Shown here: one piece after another, positions 1 through 8,165 of the stretch
How positions within the stretch are numbered: the stretch's first letter is position 1
Layout: every line of letters starts with the position of its first letter
Source of the DNA: Crossiella cryophila
GTDB lineage: Bacteria > Actinomycetota > Actinomycetes > Mycobacteriales > Pseudonocardiaceae
NCBI RefSeq assembly: GCF_014204915.1
Contig: NZ_JACHMH010000001.1
Span: forward strand, 6,597,501-6,661,500
Reading direction: 5' to 3'
DNA length: 64,000 nucleotides
Made by a program: the position numbers and the translations under genes
The notes under the pieces: generated by a model
Databases searched by the model: none
What the model was told of the DNA's origin: nothing
Seen by the model: the letters and a program-made list of their open reading frames with translations, nothing else

Positions 1-1
1 C

Positions 2-373
2 GCTGGCTGCCACGAGCTGACCGCGATCCTGCTGGCCCACCAAGGAGAACTCGCCGAGGCCACCGACGCGCTGGCCCAGGCCGTGTCCGCCTACCGATCC
101 CTGGGCGCGCACTGGGACATCCAGCGCGCCCGCACCACCCTGGCGCGCCTGGGCGTCATCACCCCGGAACCAGCGGCCCCCGTCCCCACGCTGATCATGA
201 GCACCCTGGAGAGCGACGTGGCCCAGCACGCCGCCCGCGGCCTGTCCAACGCCGAGATCAGCACCGCGCTGGGCATCACCCGCGAGGTGGTGGCCAAGCA
301 CCTGGAATCGGTGATGCGCAAGTGGCGGCTGGATTCCCGGCTGGAGATCGCCGCGCACGTGCCTGCCGGGTGA
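2..373 (+). CDS. LuxR-family transcriptional regulator, C-terminal part (5' end outside window)
   Basis: The frame is open from the left edge of the window, so this is the 3' end of a larger gene. The visible 123 residues begin with a TPR-like helical stretch rich in Ala and Leu. They end in a LuxR-type helix-turn-helix at about the last 60 residues (GLSNAEISTALGITREVVAKH), where the family normally has a 'GxSNxEIAxxLxIxxxTVxxH' pattern. Val-Val replaces the usual Thr-Val before the Lys-His. The TPR-like part followed by a C-terminal HTH suggests a large LAL/MalT-type or BTAD-like regulator, but the ATPase part is not visible. Its stop codon is 3 nt from the stop of the convergent pentapeptide-like gene. 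Confidence 0.8.
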   Translation, partial: AGCHELTAILLAHQGELAEATDALAQAVSAYRSLGAHWDIQRARTTLARLGVITPEPAAPVPTLIMSTLESDVAQHAARGLSNAEISTALGITREVVAKHLESVMRKWRLDSRLEIAAHVPAG

Positions 374-376
374 GGG

Positions 377-1519
377 TCAGCGTTTGAGCTTGTTGCGGAC
401 CGCGAGCACCGCCAGCCCGAGCAGCAGCGGGCCGGTGAAGCGCAGGCCCAGCACCACCCATTCGCCGGTGCCGGTGAGCGGCTGGGCCGGGGGCGAGAAC
501 AGCGAGAGCACGGACTGCCCGGCCAGTCGCACTGACCGCTGCGCGAGGTCGGCGGGTGCCGGATCGGGGAAACCGTGCAGGGCCAACAGGATTGTCCCGA
601 TGGCGACCACTACCGCGAGTGCGGCCACCGCCCGGCCAGCCCGGAGTCCGTAGCCGGAAAGCAGCCAGTAGGCCGAGATCAGCAGGTAGTCAGCCGCCGC
701 CCGGATCCGGCTGCCACCCCCAGCCTCCCTCGCGGCACGAAGCTTCTCGGCCCGGCGCATCTCCATCTCGCCAAAGTAGAAGTCGGCTGCGCCAGGTTCG
801 TCCTTGGCGTCTTCCAGGGCTTTGCGGAGCGAGCGGTAGACCCCGGCCACATCCGACGGCACCGCTGAGGGTCCTTGCTGCCAGGTCCGCCAGCGAGCTT
901 CCTCTGCAATGATGTGCCGCCGGGTTCGCCAGCGTCCGGGCGGCGGACCGAAGACATTGTCCCGCAAGCGGATGCGGTCAAGATTACGGGCGGCGCCCAG
1001 TGTGCAGCGGGACAGGTCGAAACCCTGGATGGTTAGGGTTGACACATCCAAGCCCGTCACCGAGCCCAGTCCGGGGCGGGCTCCTGGGCCAGCGTGGAGG
1101 GAGCTGGGTTTGTGCAGCTGTGCGCCGTCAAGGACGAGGTCACCACCGTCCAACGACAGCGTGAGTCCGCCGACGAAGACCGTGTCATGTGCGGTTATCA
1201 GCTCGGCGGTGACCTCGATGTCCGCGCTGCCAAGAAAAGTAGCCTTGTCGAGGGTGAGTGTCGAGGTGGTGACGCCACGCCAGCGGACCGCGTCCTCGAA
1301 CAGCGCGCCCCGGAGGTTGAGTCCGCCGTTGAATCTCGTGCCGTCCAACGTCGTCGTGCCGCTGAATCTGAACTGCTCGAAGGAGACCGGGTCCTCGAAC
1401 ACGGTTCCGGTGAGGTCCAGTCCGGTCAGGGTGGCCCTGCCTCCCTCTAGCGCCAGTTTGTCCAGCAACTGGTTCAGCTGCTCGGCGCTGACGACCATCC
1501 CGCGCAGCTCAGAACTCAT
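377..1519 (-). CDS. Pentapeptide-repeat-like protein with two C-terminal membrane helices
   Basis: This 380-residue protein is the last gene of a three-gene cassette. The ATG at 1519 overlaps the stop of the upstream ATPase gene by 11 nt, which fixes the start. Residues ~25-190 are a degenerate pentapeptide or right-handed beta-helix region with recurring Phe/Leu every fifth position (LDLTGTVFEDPVSF, LNLRGALFEDAVRW). Residues ~235-275 form a charged helix (VYRSLRKALEDAKDE, FYFGEMEMRR) that typically precedes the membrane part in related actinobacterial proteins. Two hydrophobic helices follow, at about 295-318 and 355-376. No potassium-channel selectivity motif is present. By position and architecture I infer a membrane effector or channel-like output for the two upstream ATPases. 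This is an inference, not a known activity. Confidence 0.8.
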   Translation of the reverse strand: MSSELRGMVVSAEQLNQLLDKLALEGGRATLTGLDLTGTVFEDPVSFEQFRFSGTTTLDGTRFNGGLNLRGALFEDAVRWRGVTTSTLTLDKATFLGSADIEVTAELITAHDTVFVGGLTLSLDGGDLVLDGAQLHKPSSLHAGPGARPGLGSVTGLDVSTLTIQGFDLSRCTLGAARNLDRIRLRDNVFGPPPGRWRTRRHIIAEEARWRTWQQGPSAVPSDVAGVYRSLRKALEDAKDEPGAADFYFGEMEMRRAEKLRAAREAGGGSRIRAAADYLLISAYWLLSGYGLRAGRAVAALAVVVAIGTILLALHGFPDPAPADLAQRSVRLAGQSVLSLFSPPAQPLTGTGEWVVLGLRFTGPLLLGLAVLAVRNKLKR

Positions 1520-4500
1520 CGATCCCCCGCCCGTTCGGGCCGAACGCCTCGAAGTACAACGAGTGGCGCACCAGGTACTCGCCGAACAACGGCACCGCCA
1601 GCCGGTACTGATTGGCCTCCCGGCGCAGGTGCGCGCGGTCGAGCAGGTCCAGCAACGCCTGTGGCCCACCGAGTTCGGCCGCCTCGGTCTCCGGCATGCC
1701 CTTGGCCCCGTTGCGGGCGAAGTGCGCCAGCACCCGCTTCTCCGGCCCGCTGTACAGGTCCCGGCGGCGGCACTCCGCGAGTGAGACGCCCTCGGTGTCC
1801 TGGGCGGGCAGGCAGAGGAACGGGTCGGCCTCCACCATGGTGTCGATGATGTGGTCCACCAGATCGCGTTTGGTGACCGCGTATCCGTTCTCCGCGGCCA
1901 GGTAGTTCTCCAGCTGTGAGCGCAGCCTGCCCCAGAAGTACGGCCGCAGACCGAGTCTGGCCACCACCACGTCCCGGACATCGCGCGGCAGCACCACCGG
2001 CGCGTCCAGCAGCGGCGGATCTCCTTGCCACCGCACGGGATCGGCGAGCTGCGGGCAGAAGTAGGTGACGCAGTCCGGCCAGGACAGGTCGGCTGGGCAC
2101 TCGACGAACTCCCAGGTGGACAGGTCCGCGGCGTCGCGGTGGAATCGTTGCACGGTGGCGATCAGCGCGAGGTTCTGCCAGCGCAGCCCGCCCAGCCGGA
2201 GCGCGAGCCGGTGCAGGGTGGACCCCTCGGCCGCCGACAGCAGGGTGTCGAACTCGTCCAGCACCACCGCCACCGTCCCGCGTCCGGCCAGGGCCCGGTC
2301 CGCCTCGGTCAGCACCGCGATCAGGTCGTGCTGGTCCGTGCCCGGTGCCAGACCCGTCTGTTCGCTGAACCTGTTGGCCAGCAAGGCCGCGAGGCGTTGT
2401 TCGTAGCCGTCCGGGCGGGTGCCGTCGACGTCGACGAACATGTCGATCGGGATGAACCCGGTGAGCAGCCCGGTGGCCAGTCCGCGGCGGCAGGCGTGCA
2501 TGGCCAGGGTGGTCTTGCCGGCCCGGCGTGGGCCGAAGATCGCGATCGGGGTGCGTGGGCGGCGGTCGGGCCGCATGGCCCCGGTCAGCCGGACCAGTTG
2601 ATCGGCCCGGCCGCGGAACAGGTTGTCGTGCACCCACACCGATCCGGGCGTGGAACTCGGCCCCAGCCGGGTCCGCTCGGGCAGTGCGATCTCGCGGGTC
2701 TGCTCGCCGACGGTCAGCGCGGTGCGCCCGCCCTCGACCACCTCCAGCCACACCGGCGGGCTGGTGTACCCGGCGGCGTGCGCGGTGTCCGGGGCGAACT
2801 CGGCCAGTTCCACCGTGACCCCGCCCAGATCGGCGAGCATCCGGCCGACCGGGTTGGTGTTGACCACCACCGGCCGCGCTGGCCGGCCCGGCGGCCGGTC
2901 CACCAGCACCACGGCGTCGGCCAGTCCGGAGTAGCGACCGGCGACCGCGGCCTTGGCGTGGGTGTCCACCAGTGTGGCGATCTCGCCGAGCGGGGCGAGC
3001 ACCTGCACCGCCCGCAATGCCTCCTGCGGGGCGAAGAACAGCCGTTCGCAGGCCCTGGCCAGGTCGTTGGCCAGCCAGGACTGCTCCTCGATGGCGGCGA
3101 GCAGCCCGTCCGGCAGCACGTAGCGGAAGGCCAGCGCGGTGAGGTCGAGGCTGGCGAAGGCGTTGGGCTGGCTGGCGGCCGCGGCGGTCTGGTTGGCGGT
3201 GCCGATGTGACTGGTGCGCGGCCGCACCAGCACGAGCAGGGCCAGCAGTTCCGCCGGACTCAGTTCGAGGCGCACGATCCCGCTGATCGGGCGGGCTTTC
3301 ACGTAGTACTCCAGCCAGGGCGCGTGCCGCACCAGGCCGTTGAGCCGCTCGATCGCGGTGGTGCCGACCGTGCGGGCGTCCAGGGAGTACCGCGGCGGAT
3401 AGGGCCGCTGCGGGCGGCGGGTGATCCACTCGTGCATGAGGTTGCAGACCCGCGAGGTGATCCGCGGCCGGTTGATGGCGTTCTCGCCGACGTGCGCGCG
3501 CAGGTAGGCGGTCAGTGCTCGGGCGAACACCCGGTCGGCACCGGGTTCCTCCGCACCGTCGCAGGCCTGCGCCAGCAGGCTTTCCGCGGCCAGGGCGGCG
3601 AGCGCGGTCCGGCCCTGGCGGCGGCCGGTCACCACGTCGATCTCCGGCGCGTAGTGCCGCAGCACCCAGCGGGCCCGGTCCGGATCGTGCGGGTCCATCA
3701 GCATTTGCTGGATGAACTGGCTGGCCTCCTCGCGCGCCCCGGCCCCGGTGGGCGGAGCCTCGGTCCACAGTCCGGCCGCCAGTCGCAGGGTCGCGGGCAG
3801 TGCCTCGGTCATGGACACCGCGTCCGGGCGCAGTGCGCGCGGTGCGGGTCGCGGGACCCGGATGCCGTCGAGTTCCTGATGGCCCCGGTGCACGAGCAGG
3901 CGCAGCACCCGGGTGAGAACCTCGTACAGGGCAACGGGTTCGACCCGGCCCGGCCAGTACTCCAGCACCCGGGCCGGACCGGCCGGGCCGGCGAGCCGGA
4001 GCTGGATGCGGGGTTCGCCGGGGGGCAGGTCGATGGTGCCGTCGCAGTCGCCGACGCTCACGTGCCCGTCGGCGACGGTGACCGGCAGTGCCCGGGTGCG
4101 GCCGCCCGCCGAGACCTGCCAGATTGCCGGGTCTGCCAACCCGTCGCCGGGCAGGGCGGCCAGGCGCGTGCCGAGCAGGTCCCCGGTGCCCTCAAGGGGC
4201 AGTCGTGGCCCCGCCCGGTCGTCAAGGAATTCCAGGGCGTCCAGGCTGGGGCTGAGGGTTTCCGCGAGCACCAGGCGGGTGTCGTCCTGGCCGCTCACCA
4301 GGACCGCGTGGGTGGAGTTGCGGTAGGCGCCGCCGCGCCCGTGCAATGGGAACACGGCCAGCGGCCGCCAGCGCACGATCTCGGCGGGCCGCGTGGTGGC
4401 GTGGTCGAAGGTGGCGGACCAGTCGAGGCCGGGCAACGCGTTCTCGCCGGAGCCCAGCACGGCCAGCAGGTCGAGCAGGTCACGCAGTGCGGTGGCGGCG

Positions 4501-4976
4501 GTGGCGGATGCGGCGGGCCCTGGCCAGTACTCGGCCACCTCACGCCCCCGGCCCGGCCGATCCACCGTCAGCCGGATCAGGGTGGTGCCCTCGGGTACGG
4601 CCAGTCCGGTCAGCGGGCCGCCGGTGATCACCAGGTCCTCGCCGTCCGCGAGGGTCAGTTCAACCCGCCGCAGGCCGGTCTCGGCCGTGCGGAAGTCGAG
4701 CGTGCAGGCGCCCGATGGCTCTTCGGACTCCCGGGTGAGGGCGGCGAGCAGGGCGCCGAGTCCGGTCGCGTCGACCACCGCACCCCGCTCGCCCACCGTT
4801 TCCAGGGCGTCCAGCACCGGCGCGGTTGTGTTGATCATGGTGATGCGGCGCTGGGTGTGGTCGGTGGACACCCGCACCACGGTCAGGTTGGACCTGCGGT
4901 GCGGGCCGCCGAACCGGAGTCCGAGCCTGCTCGTGCCGCGCTGGCTGAGCCGCAGTAGCCGCCACTCGTGCCTCAT
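1509..4976 (-). CDS. Large protein of unknown function with C-terminal AAA/STAND-type ATPase domain
   Basis: This protein has 1155 residues. The ATG at 4976 forms an ATGA overlap with the upstream gene. Residues 1 to about 790 match no family I recognise. They contain two beta-rich halves with repeated 'EYWPG' motifs (~110 and ~345), then a mostly helical stretch. An ATPase domain of Orc/Cdc6 or STAND flavour follows, with Walker A GPRRAGKTT at ~813 and Walker B VAVVLDEFD at ~905. A sensor-like LIATVQRF comes next, and a winged-helix-like C-terminus (VLAHFARNGAKGMPETEAAEL) lies near 1090. The gene sits between a second P-loop ATPase and a membrane pentapeptide-like protein. I infer a regulatory NTPase that senses something and gates the downstream membrane protein. 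Confidence 0.85.
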   Translation of the reverse strand: MRHEWRLLRLSQRGTSRLGLRFGGPHRRSNLTVVRVSTDHTQRRITMINTTAPVLDALETVGERGAVVDATGLGALLAALTRESEEPSGACTLDFRTAETGLRRVELTLADGEDLVITGGPLTGLAVPEGTTLIRLTVDRPGRGREVAEYWPGPAASATAATALRDLLDLLAVLGSGENALPGLDWSATFDHATTRPAEIVRWRPLAVFPLHGRGGAYRNSTHAVLVSGQDDTRLVLAETLSPSLDALEFLDDRAGPRLPLEGTGDLLGTRLAALPGDGLADPAIWQVSAGGRTRALPVTVADGHVSVGDCDGTIDLPPGEPRIQLRLAGPAGPARVLEYWPGRVEPVALYEVLTRVLRLLVHRGHQELDGIRVPRPAPRALRPDAVSMTEALPATLRLAAGLWTEAPPTGAGAREEASQFIQQMLMDPHDPDRARWVLRHYAPEIDVVTGRRQGRTALAALAAESLLAQACDGAEEPGADRVFARALTAYLRAHVGENAINRPRITSRVCNLMHEWITRRPQRPYPPRYSLDARTVGTTAIERLNGLVRHAPWLEYYVKARPISGIVRLELSPAELLALLVLVRPRTSHIGTANQTAAAASQPNAFASLDLTALAFRYVLPDGLLAAIEEQSWLANDLARACERLFFAPQEALRAVQVLAPLGEIATLVDTHAKAAVAGRYSGLADAVVLVDRPPGRPARPVVVNTNPVGRMLADLGGVTVELAEFAPDTAHAAGYTSPPVWLEVVEGGRTALTVGEQTREIALPERTRLGPSSTPGSVWVHDNLFRGRADQLVRLTGAMRPDRRPRTPIAIFGPRRAGKTTLAMHACRRGLATGLLTGFIPIDMFVDVDGTRPDGYEQRLAALLANRFSEQTGLAPGTDQHDLIAVLTEADRALAGRGTVAVVLDEFDTLLSAAEGSTLHRLALRLGGLRWQNLALIATVQRFHRDAADLSTWEFVECPADLSWPDCVTYFCPQLADPVRWQGDPPLLDAPVVLPRDVRDVVVARLGLRPYFWGRLRSQLENYLAAENGYAVTKRDLVDHIIDTMVEADPFLCLPAQDTEGVSLAECRRRDLYSGPEKRVLAHFARNGAKGMPETEAAELGGPQALLDLLDRAHLRREANQYRLAVPLFGEYLVRHSLYFEAFGPNGRGIDEF

Positions 4977-6283
4977 ACCCACTCCCCTGCCTCGCGCACC
5001 ACGTTGTCCCGCAACGCCCAGCCATCCGGCAATCGCTCCCGCGCCCCTGGCAGGCTGGCGCCGGGCACGGCCACCAGCACCTCGCGCGGGTGCGGGGCGG
5101 CGAGCACCCGCAGCGGCCGCCCGGACAGCACCACCACCCGGGTGCGGATGTCCCTGGCCCGGACCGGTTCCAGCGGCTCCCGCAGGTACTTCACCCGGTC
5201 CGGCGGGATGTCCTGCTCGGCCCGGATCTTCTCCACCACCGCGCGCACCTGTCCTGGCACCAGGTCCTCCGGCAGTCCGGCGGCCACCAGCGCGGCCTCC
5301 ACGTGCGCCAGGTCGACCAGCAGCACCGGGCTGGGCGGCCGGAAACCCCACAGCGCGGCGGGCAGCGGCCTGCCATTGCCGCCCAGGTCGGCGGGCAACC
5401 CGAAGGCGGCCAGCGGGTTCGCCCCGCGGTCGATCTCCCGGACCACCAGTTCCCAGCTGGCCCGCACCCCCTCGATCCGGTGCTTGGCGGCCACCGACGG
5501 GAGCAGGCTCTTGTCCAGCAGGTCCTCCACCTCCTGCCGCAACGCGGGCACCAGCTCCGCCGGCGCCACCCCCGCGCGCAGCTCACGCACCGCGGCCAGC
5601 AGCAGCCCGATCCAGCCACCGCAGGCGTCCAGCACCGCGGCGCGGGCCTCGGCCGGACAGTCCAGTTCCGCCAGCAGCGTCTCCGCCGCGGCCCGGTCCA
5701 GGTGCGGGAACGAGCCCACCTCGGCGATCAGCCGGGCCACCTCGCCGGAAATGCGCACCAGGCCGGGGTTGCGGCTGCGCCGGGCGTGCCGGACAAAGGA
5801 ATCGGTGGTCGGGAACCTGGTGAGGAGAATGAGACCAAGCCCGGCCCCGACCGAATTCCGCGCCCGCTCCCGCACCAGTGTGTGCAGTTTCTCCAGCTTT
5901 TCCACGTGCACGCAGGTCTCGTAGTTCTCCTGCGCCTGATCCCAGTGGTCGAGCACCAGGGTGACCCGCTGCCCGGGGTGGTGCTCGGCCAGCAGTCCGG
6001 GCAGTTGCGCGAACAGGTCAGTGCCCGGCGTCACCCAGCGACTGAGCCGTAATCGTTGGGAGAGCAGGGCGCAGAAGCCCTCGGCGGTGCGGGCCGATGG
6101 GTCGGCGAGCAGGTCCCAGTAGCGGTAGACGACCTGGTTCGCCGAATGCGGCTGAGTCTCGGCCAGGTGGCGGAAGAATGTCGACTTGCCCGAATCCACG
6201 CCGCCGGTCACCAGGAAGTCCGGCAACGCGGCCGCGGCGGTCTGTCGCCACAACCAGCGCACGTGCTCAGCGAAAATGGTCAT
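4973..6283 (-). CDS. P-loop ATPase, first gene of three-gene ATPase/pentapeptide cassette
   Basis: From the ATG at 6283 the protein has 436 residues. An in-frame ATG at 6319 has no clear Shine-Dalgarno, whereas GGTGA precedes the chosen start at short spacing. Walker A is GGVDSGKST at about residue 30, and Walker B is VTLVLDHWD at about 115. LGLILLTRF at ~150 resembles a sensor strand. The rest is a helical and mixed region without recognised domains, ending in a 'RVVVLSGRPLRVLAAP' beta segment. The family is not identifiable by eye. The stop overlaps the start of the 1155-residue ATPase (ATGA), so the two are probably translationally coupled. An inverted repeat 62 nt upstream (6345-6357) may control the operon. 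Confidence 0.85.
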   Translation of the reverse strand: MTIFAEHVRWLWRQTAAAALPDFLVTGGVDSGKSTFFRHLAETQPHSANQVVYRYWDLLADPSARTAEGFCALLSQRLRLSRWVTPGTDLFAQLPGLLAEHHPGQRVTLVLDHWDQAQENYETCVHVEKLEKLHTLVRERARNSVGAGLGLILLTRFPTTDSFVRHARRSRNPGLVRISGEVARLIAEVGSFPHLDRAAAETLLAELDCPAEARAAVLDACGGWIGLLLAAVRELRAGVAPAELVPALRQEVEDLLDKSLLPSVAAKHRIEGVRASWELVVREIDRGANPLAAFGLPADLGGNGRPLPAALWGFRPPSPVLLVDLAHVEAALVAAGLPEDLVPGQVRAVVEKIRAEQDIPPDRVKYLREPLEPVRARDIRTRVVVLSGRPLRVLAAPHPREVLVAVPGASLPGARERLPDGWALRDNVVREAGEWV

Positions 6284-6344
6284 CAAGTCACCAATCGGGC
6301 AGAGGATCGCGGCACCCATTCAGCTGCCGGTGATGTCCCCGCCG

Positions 6345-6357
6345 ACAACACCGTTGT
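6345..6357. promoter_or_regulatory. Inverted repeat ACAAC-ACC-GTTGT upstream of the ATPase cassette
   Basis: This is a perfect 5-bp inverted repeat with a 3-nt centre, followed by GTTAAC. It lies 62-74 nt before the ATPase start codon, where an operator or promoter element is expected. No cognate regulator is adjacent. Confidence 0.35.
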
Positions 6358-6458
6358 TAACCGCGGAATGGGACCGCAAGCAGTTCGTTACGCACCTGCC
6401 GCATTCCACCAACCCCACCCGGCCCGCGCACCGCGCCCGACTGTCCACAATGGACTTG

Positions 6459-6566
6459 TTGCCGGACAAGGCTTTTTCCGGACGCGCCACCGGTTTCTCG
6501 GTGCAACCGGACTAGCGCGGACGGGCGATGCCGAACCCCGGTCCCGGCCATACCGTTGTCCGGCAA
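6459..6566. promoter_or_regulatory. Pair of 11-bp near-palindromic sites in opposite orientation before the MFS gene
   Basis: TTGCCGGACAA (6459-6469) and its exact reverse complement TTGTCCGGCAA (6556-6566) flank about 86 bp. Each copy is itself nearly palindromic. The second copy lies 34 nt before the MFS start codon. These look like two binding sites for one regulator. Apart from these sites and the repeat at 6345, the 316-bp gap 6284-6599 shows no gene. Confidence 0.4.
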
Positions 6567-6599
6567 GGAAGTAGGCCGAACAGCGAGAGCGAGGTCCGG

Positions 6600-8072
6600 A
6601 TGTCCGTCGCGCTGTCCCCGCCAACGCGGCCCTACCGAGCGATCATGGTGGCCGGTGCGGCGACCACCATCATCTGTTCCATCGTCGGGTTCTTCCGCGC
6701 GTTCCTGATGGACACCACCGGCATGTCCATGCCAGGCATGACCGCCCCCGGCGACAGCATCCTGCACGGCATGCCACTGGCCGAGATGCCGGAGATGTTC
6801 CTGGCGGGCGCGGGCATCCTGGCCACCCTGGCCGCCGCGCTCTGGCAGGGCACCGCCCGCGCACCCGCCGCCACCACAACCCGCGGCAGACCCCTGGTCG
6901 CGCTGGTCGCTACCGCCGCACTGGCCATCGACATCAGCAAGACCTCCACCCTGGGCTTCGTGATCCCCGGCATGCGGCTGGAGTACGGCATCACCCCGCA
7001 GACCGCGTCCCTGCTCGCGGTCGGCGGCCTGGCGGGCACCGCCACCGGCGCCCTGCTGTTCACCCGCCTGGCCGAACGGATCGGCCGCCGCAACTCCTAC
7101 CTGATCGCCGTGCTCGCCTTCACCGCGACCAGCATGTGCGGCTGCATGCCCACCTTCACCGGCAACGTGGTGATGTGCTTCCTGATGGGCACCGCCGTCG
7201 GCGGCCTGGCCCCGCTGCTGATCACCATGCTCGCCGACCTGTTCCCCGGCGGCGCCCGCGGCCCGGTGGTGGCCGGCCTGTCCATGGTCGCCACCGCCAT
7301 CGGCTACCTGATCGCCTCCGGCTCCGCGCTGTGGCTGGAACCCACCTACGGCTGGCGGGTGCTCTGGCTGATCGGCGCCCCCACCGGCCTGCTCCTGGTC
7401 CTGGCCACCTTCCTGGTCCCCGACCGCACCCCAACCCAGCCCACCCCGGAAACCCGCACCCAGCTGCACGCCCGCACCGCCTTCGGCGCCCGCCTGCAGT
7501 GGCTCTACGCCGCCACCGTCGGCCTGCTCACCTTCGGCCTCACCACCTGGGTGCCCTCCCTGGCCAGGGCCAGCGGCCTCACCCTCACCACCGCCAACGC
7601 CCTGCTCACCGCGGTAGCCGTGCTCATGGTCCCCTGCGCGGTCCTGCTCGCCCTGATCTACCGCCGCACCGGCCCCATCCCCCTGGCCGTCCGCCTCGCC
7701 CTGTGCACCGCCGCCCTACTCCTCGCCCTCACCACCTCCGGCCTCACCGCCGCCGTCTCCTGGCTCTCCGCCGCGGTACTGGCCGCCTCCCTGTTCGCGG
7801 TCAACACCATGGCCGCCGTCTTCCTCCCCATCGCCGCCGACCTGGCCGACCCCCACCGCCGCGGCCGCGCCACCGGCACCGTCTCCTTCTTCAACCGCCT
7901 GGGCGGCCTGACCGGGCCGGTGGTCTTGGCGCTGATCGTGTCCTCGGTGACGGATGTGCTGCTGGCGGTGGCTGGGCTGGCGCTGTTGTGCGGGGCGATC
8001 GCCTGGTACACGGGGCGGCGGCACCGGGCGGCGGTTGTGCCGGAACCGGAGCCGCAACGGCCGTCACCCTGA
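6600..8072 (+). CDS. MFS transporter with N-terminal Met-rich loop
   Basis: This 490-residue membrane protein starts at the ATG at 6600, preceded by GAGG. It has about 13-14 hydrophobic segments. After the first helix (~14-32) comes a short loop dense in Met (MDTTGMSMPGM, then HGMPLAEMPEM), and then a second extra helix. A standard MFS fold begins near residue 110. The MFS loop signature between TM2 and TM3 is visible as RLAERIGRRNSYL (family pattern GxLaDrxGrrxxl). The Met/His-rich loop could bind soft metals or simply be extracytoplasmic decoration. The substrate is unknown. A strong hairpin follows the gene, and an FAD oxygenase gene lies 93 nt downstream on the same strand. Confidence 0.88.
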   Translation: MSVALSPPTRPYRAIMVAGAATTIICSIVGFFRAFLMDTTGMSMPGMTAPGDSILHGMPLAEMPEMFLAGAGILATLAAALWQGTARAPAATTTRGRPLVALVATAALAIDISKTSTLGFVIPGMRLEYGITPQTASLLAVGGLAGTATGALLFTRLAERIGRRNSYLIAVLAFTATSMCGCMPTFTGNVVMCFLMGTAVGGLAPLLITMLADLFPGGARGPVVAGLSMVATAIGYLIASGSALWLEPTYGWRVLWLIGAPTGLLLVLATFLVPDRTPTQPTPETRTQLHARTAFGARLQWLYAATVGLLTFGLTTWVPSLARASGLTLTTANALLTAVAVLMVPCAVLLALIYRRTGPIPLAVRLALCTAALLLALTTSGLTAAVSWLSAAVLAASLFAVNTMAAVFLPIAADLADPHRRGRATGTVSFFNRLGGLTGPVVLALIVSSVTDVLLAVAGLALLCGAIAWYTGRRHRAAVVPEPEPQRPSP

Positions 8073-8112
8073 CGGCTCAACCAGCACGGCTTCGCCCCGC
8101 GGGCGGGCCACG

Positions 8113-8147
8113 GTGGGCCAGGCTGGATCTCACCCAGCCTGGCCCAC
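8113..8147 (+). terminator. GC-rich hairpin after the MFS gene
   Basis: A perfect 14-bp stem (GTGGGCCAGGCTGG) with a 7-nt loop lies 41 nt after the MFS stop. There is no T-run. Such GC-only hairpins are common at actinobacterial transcript ends. It also sits 19 nt before the FAD oxygenase start, so it could act as an attenuator instead. Confidence 0.6.
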
Positions 8148-8165
8148 GGAAGGACCTCCACCCCG

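Noticed and set aside
2025-4958. 977-codon open frame on the + strand opposite the large ATPase gene
   Set aside because: It is the antisense shadow of a real high-GC gene. Its residue make-up is Gly/Gln/Arg/His-rich, with no recognisable domain.
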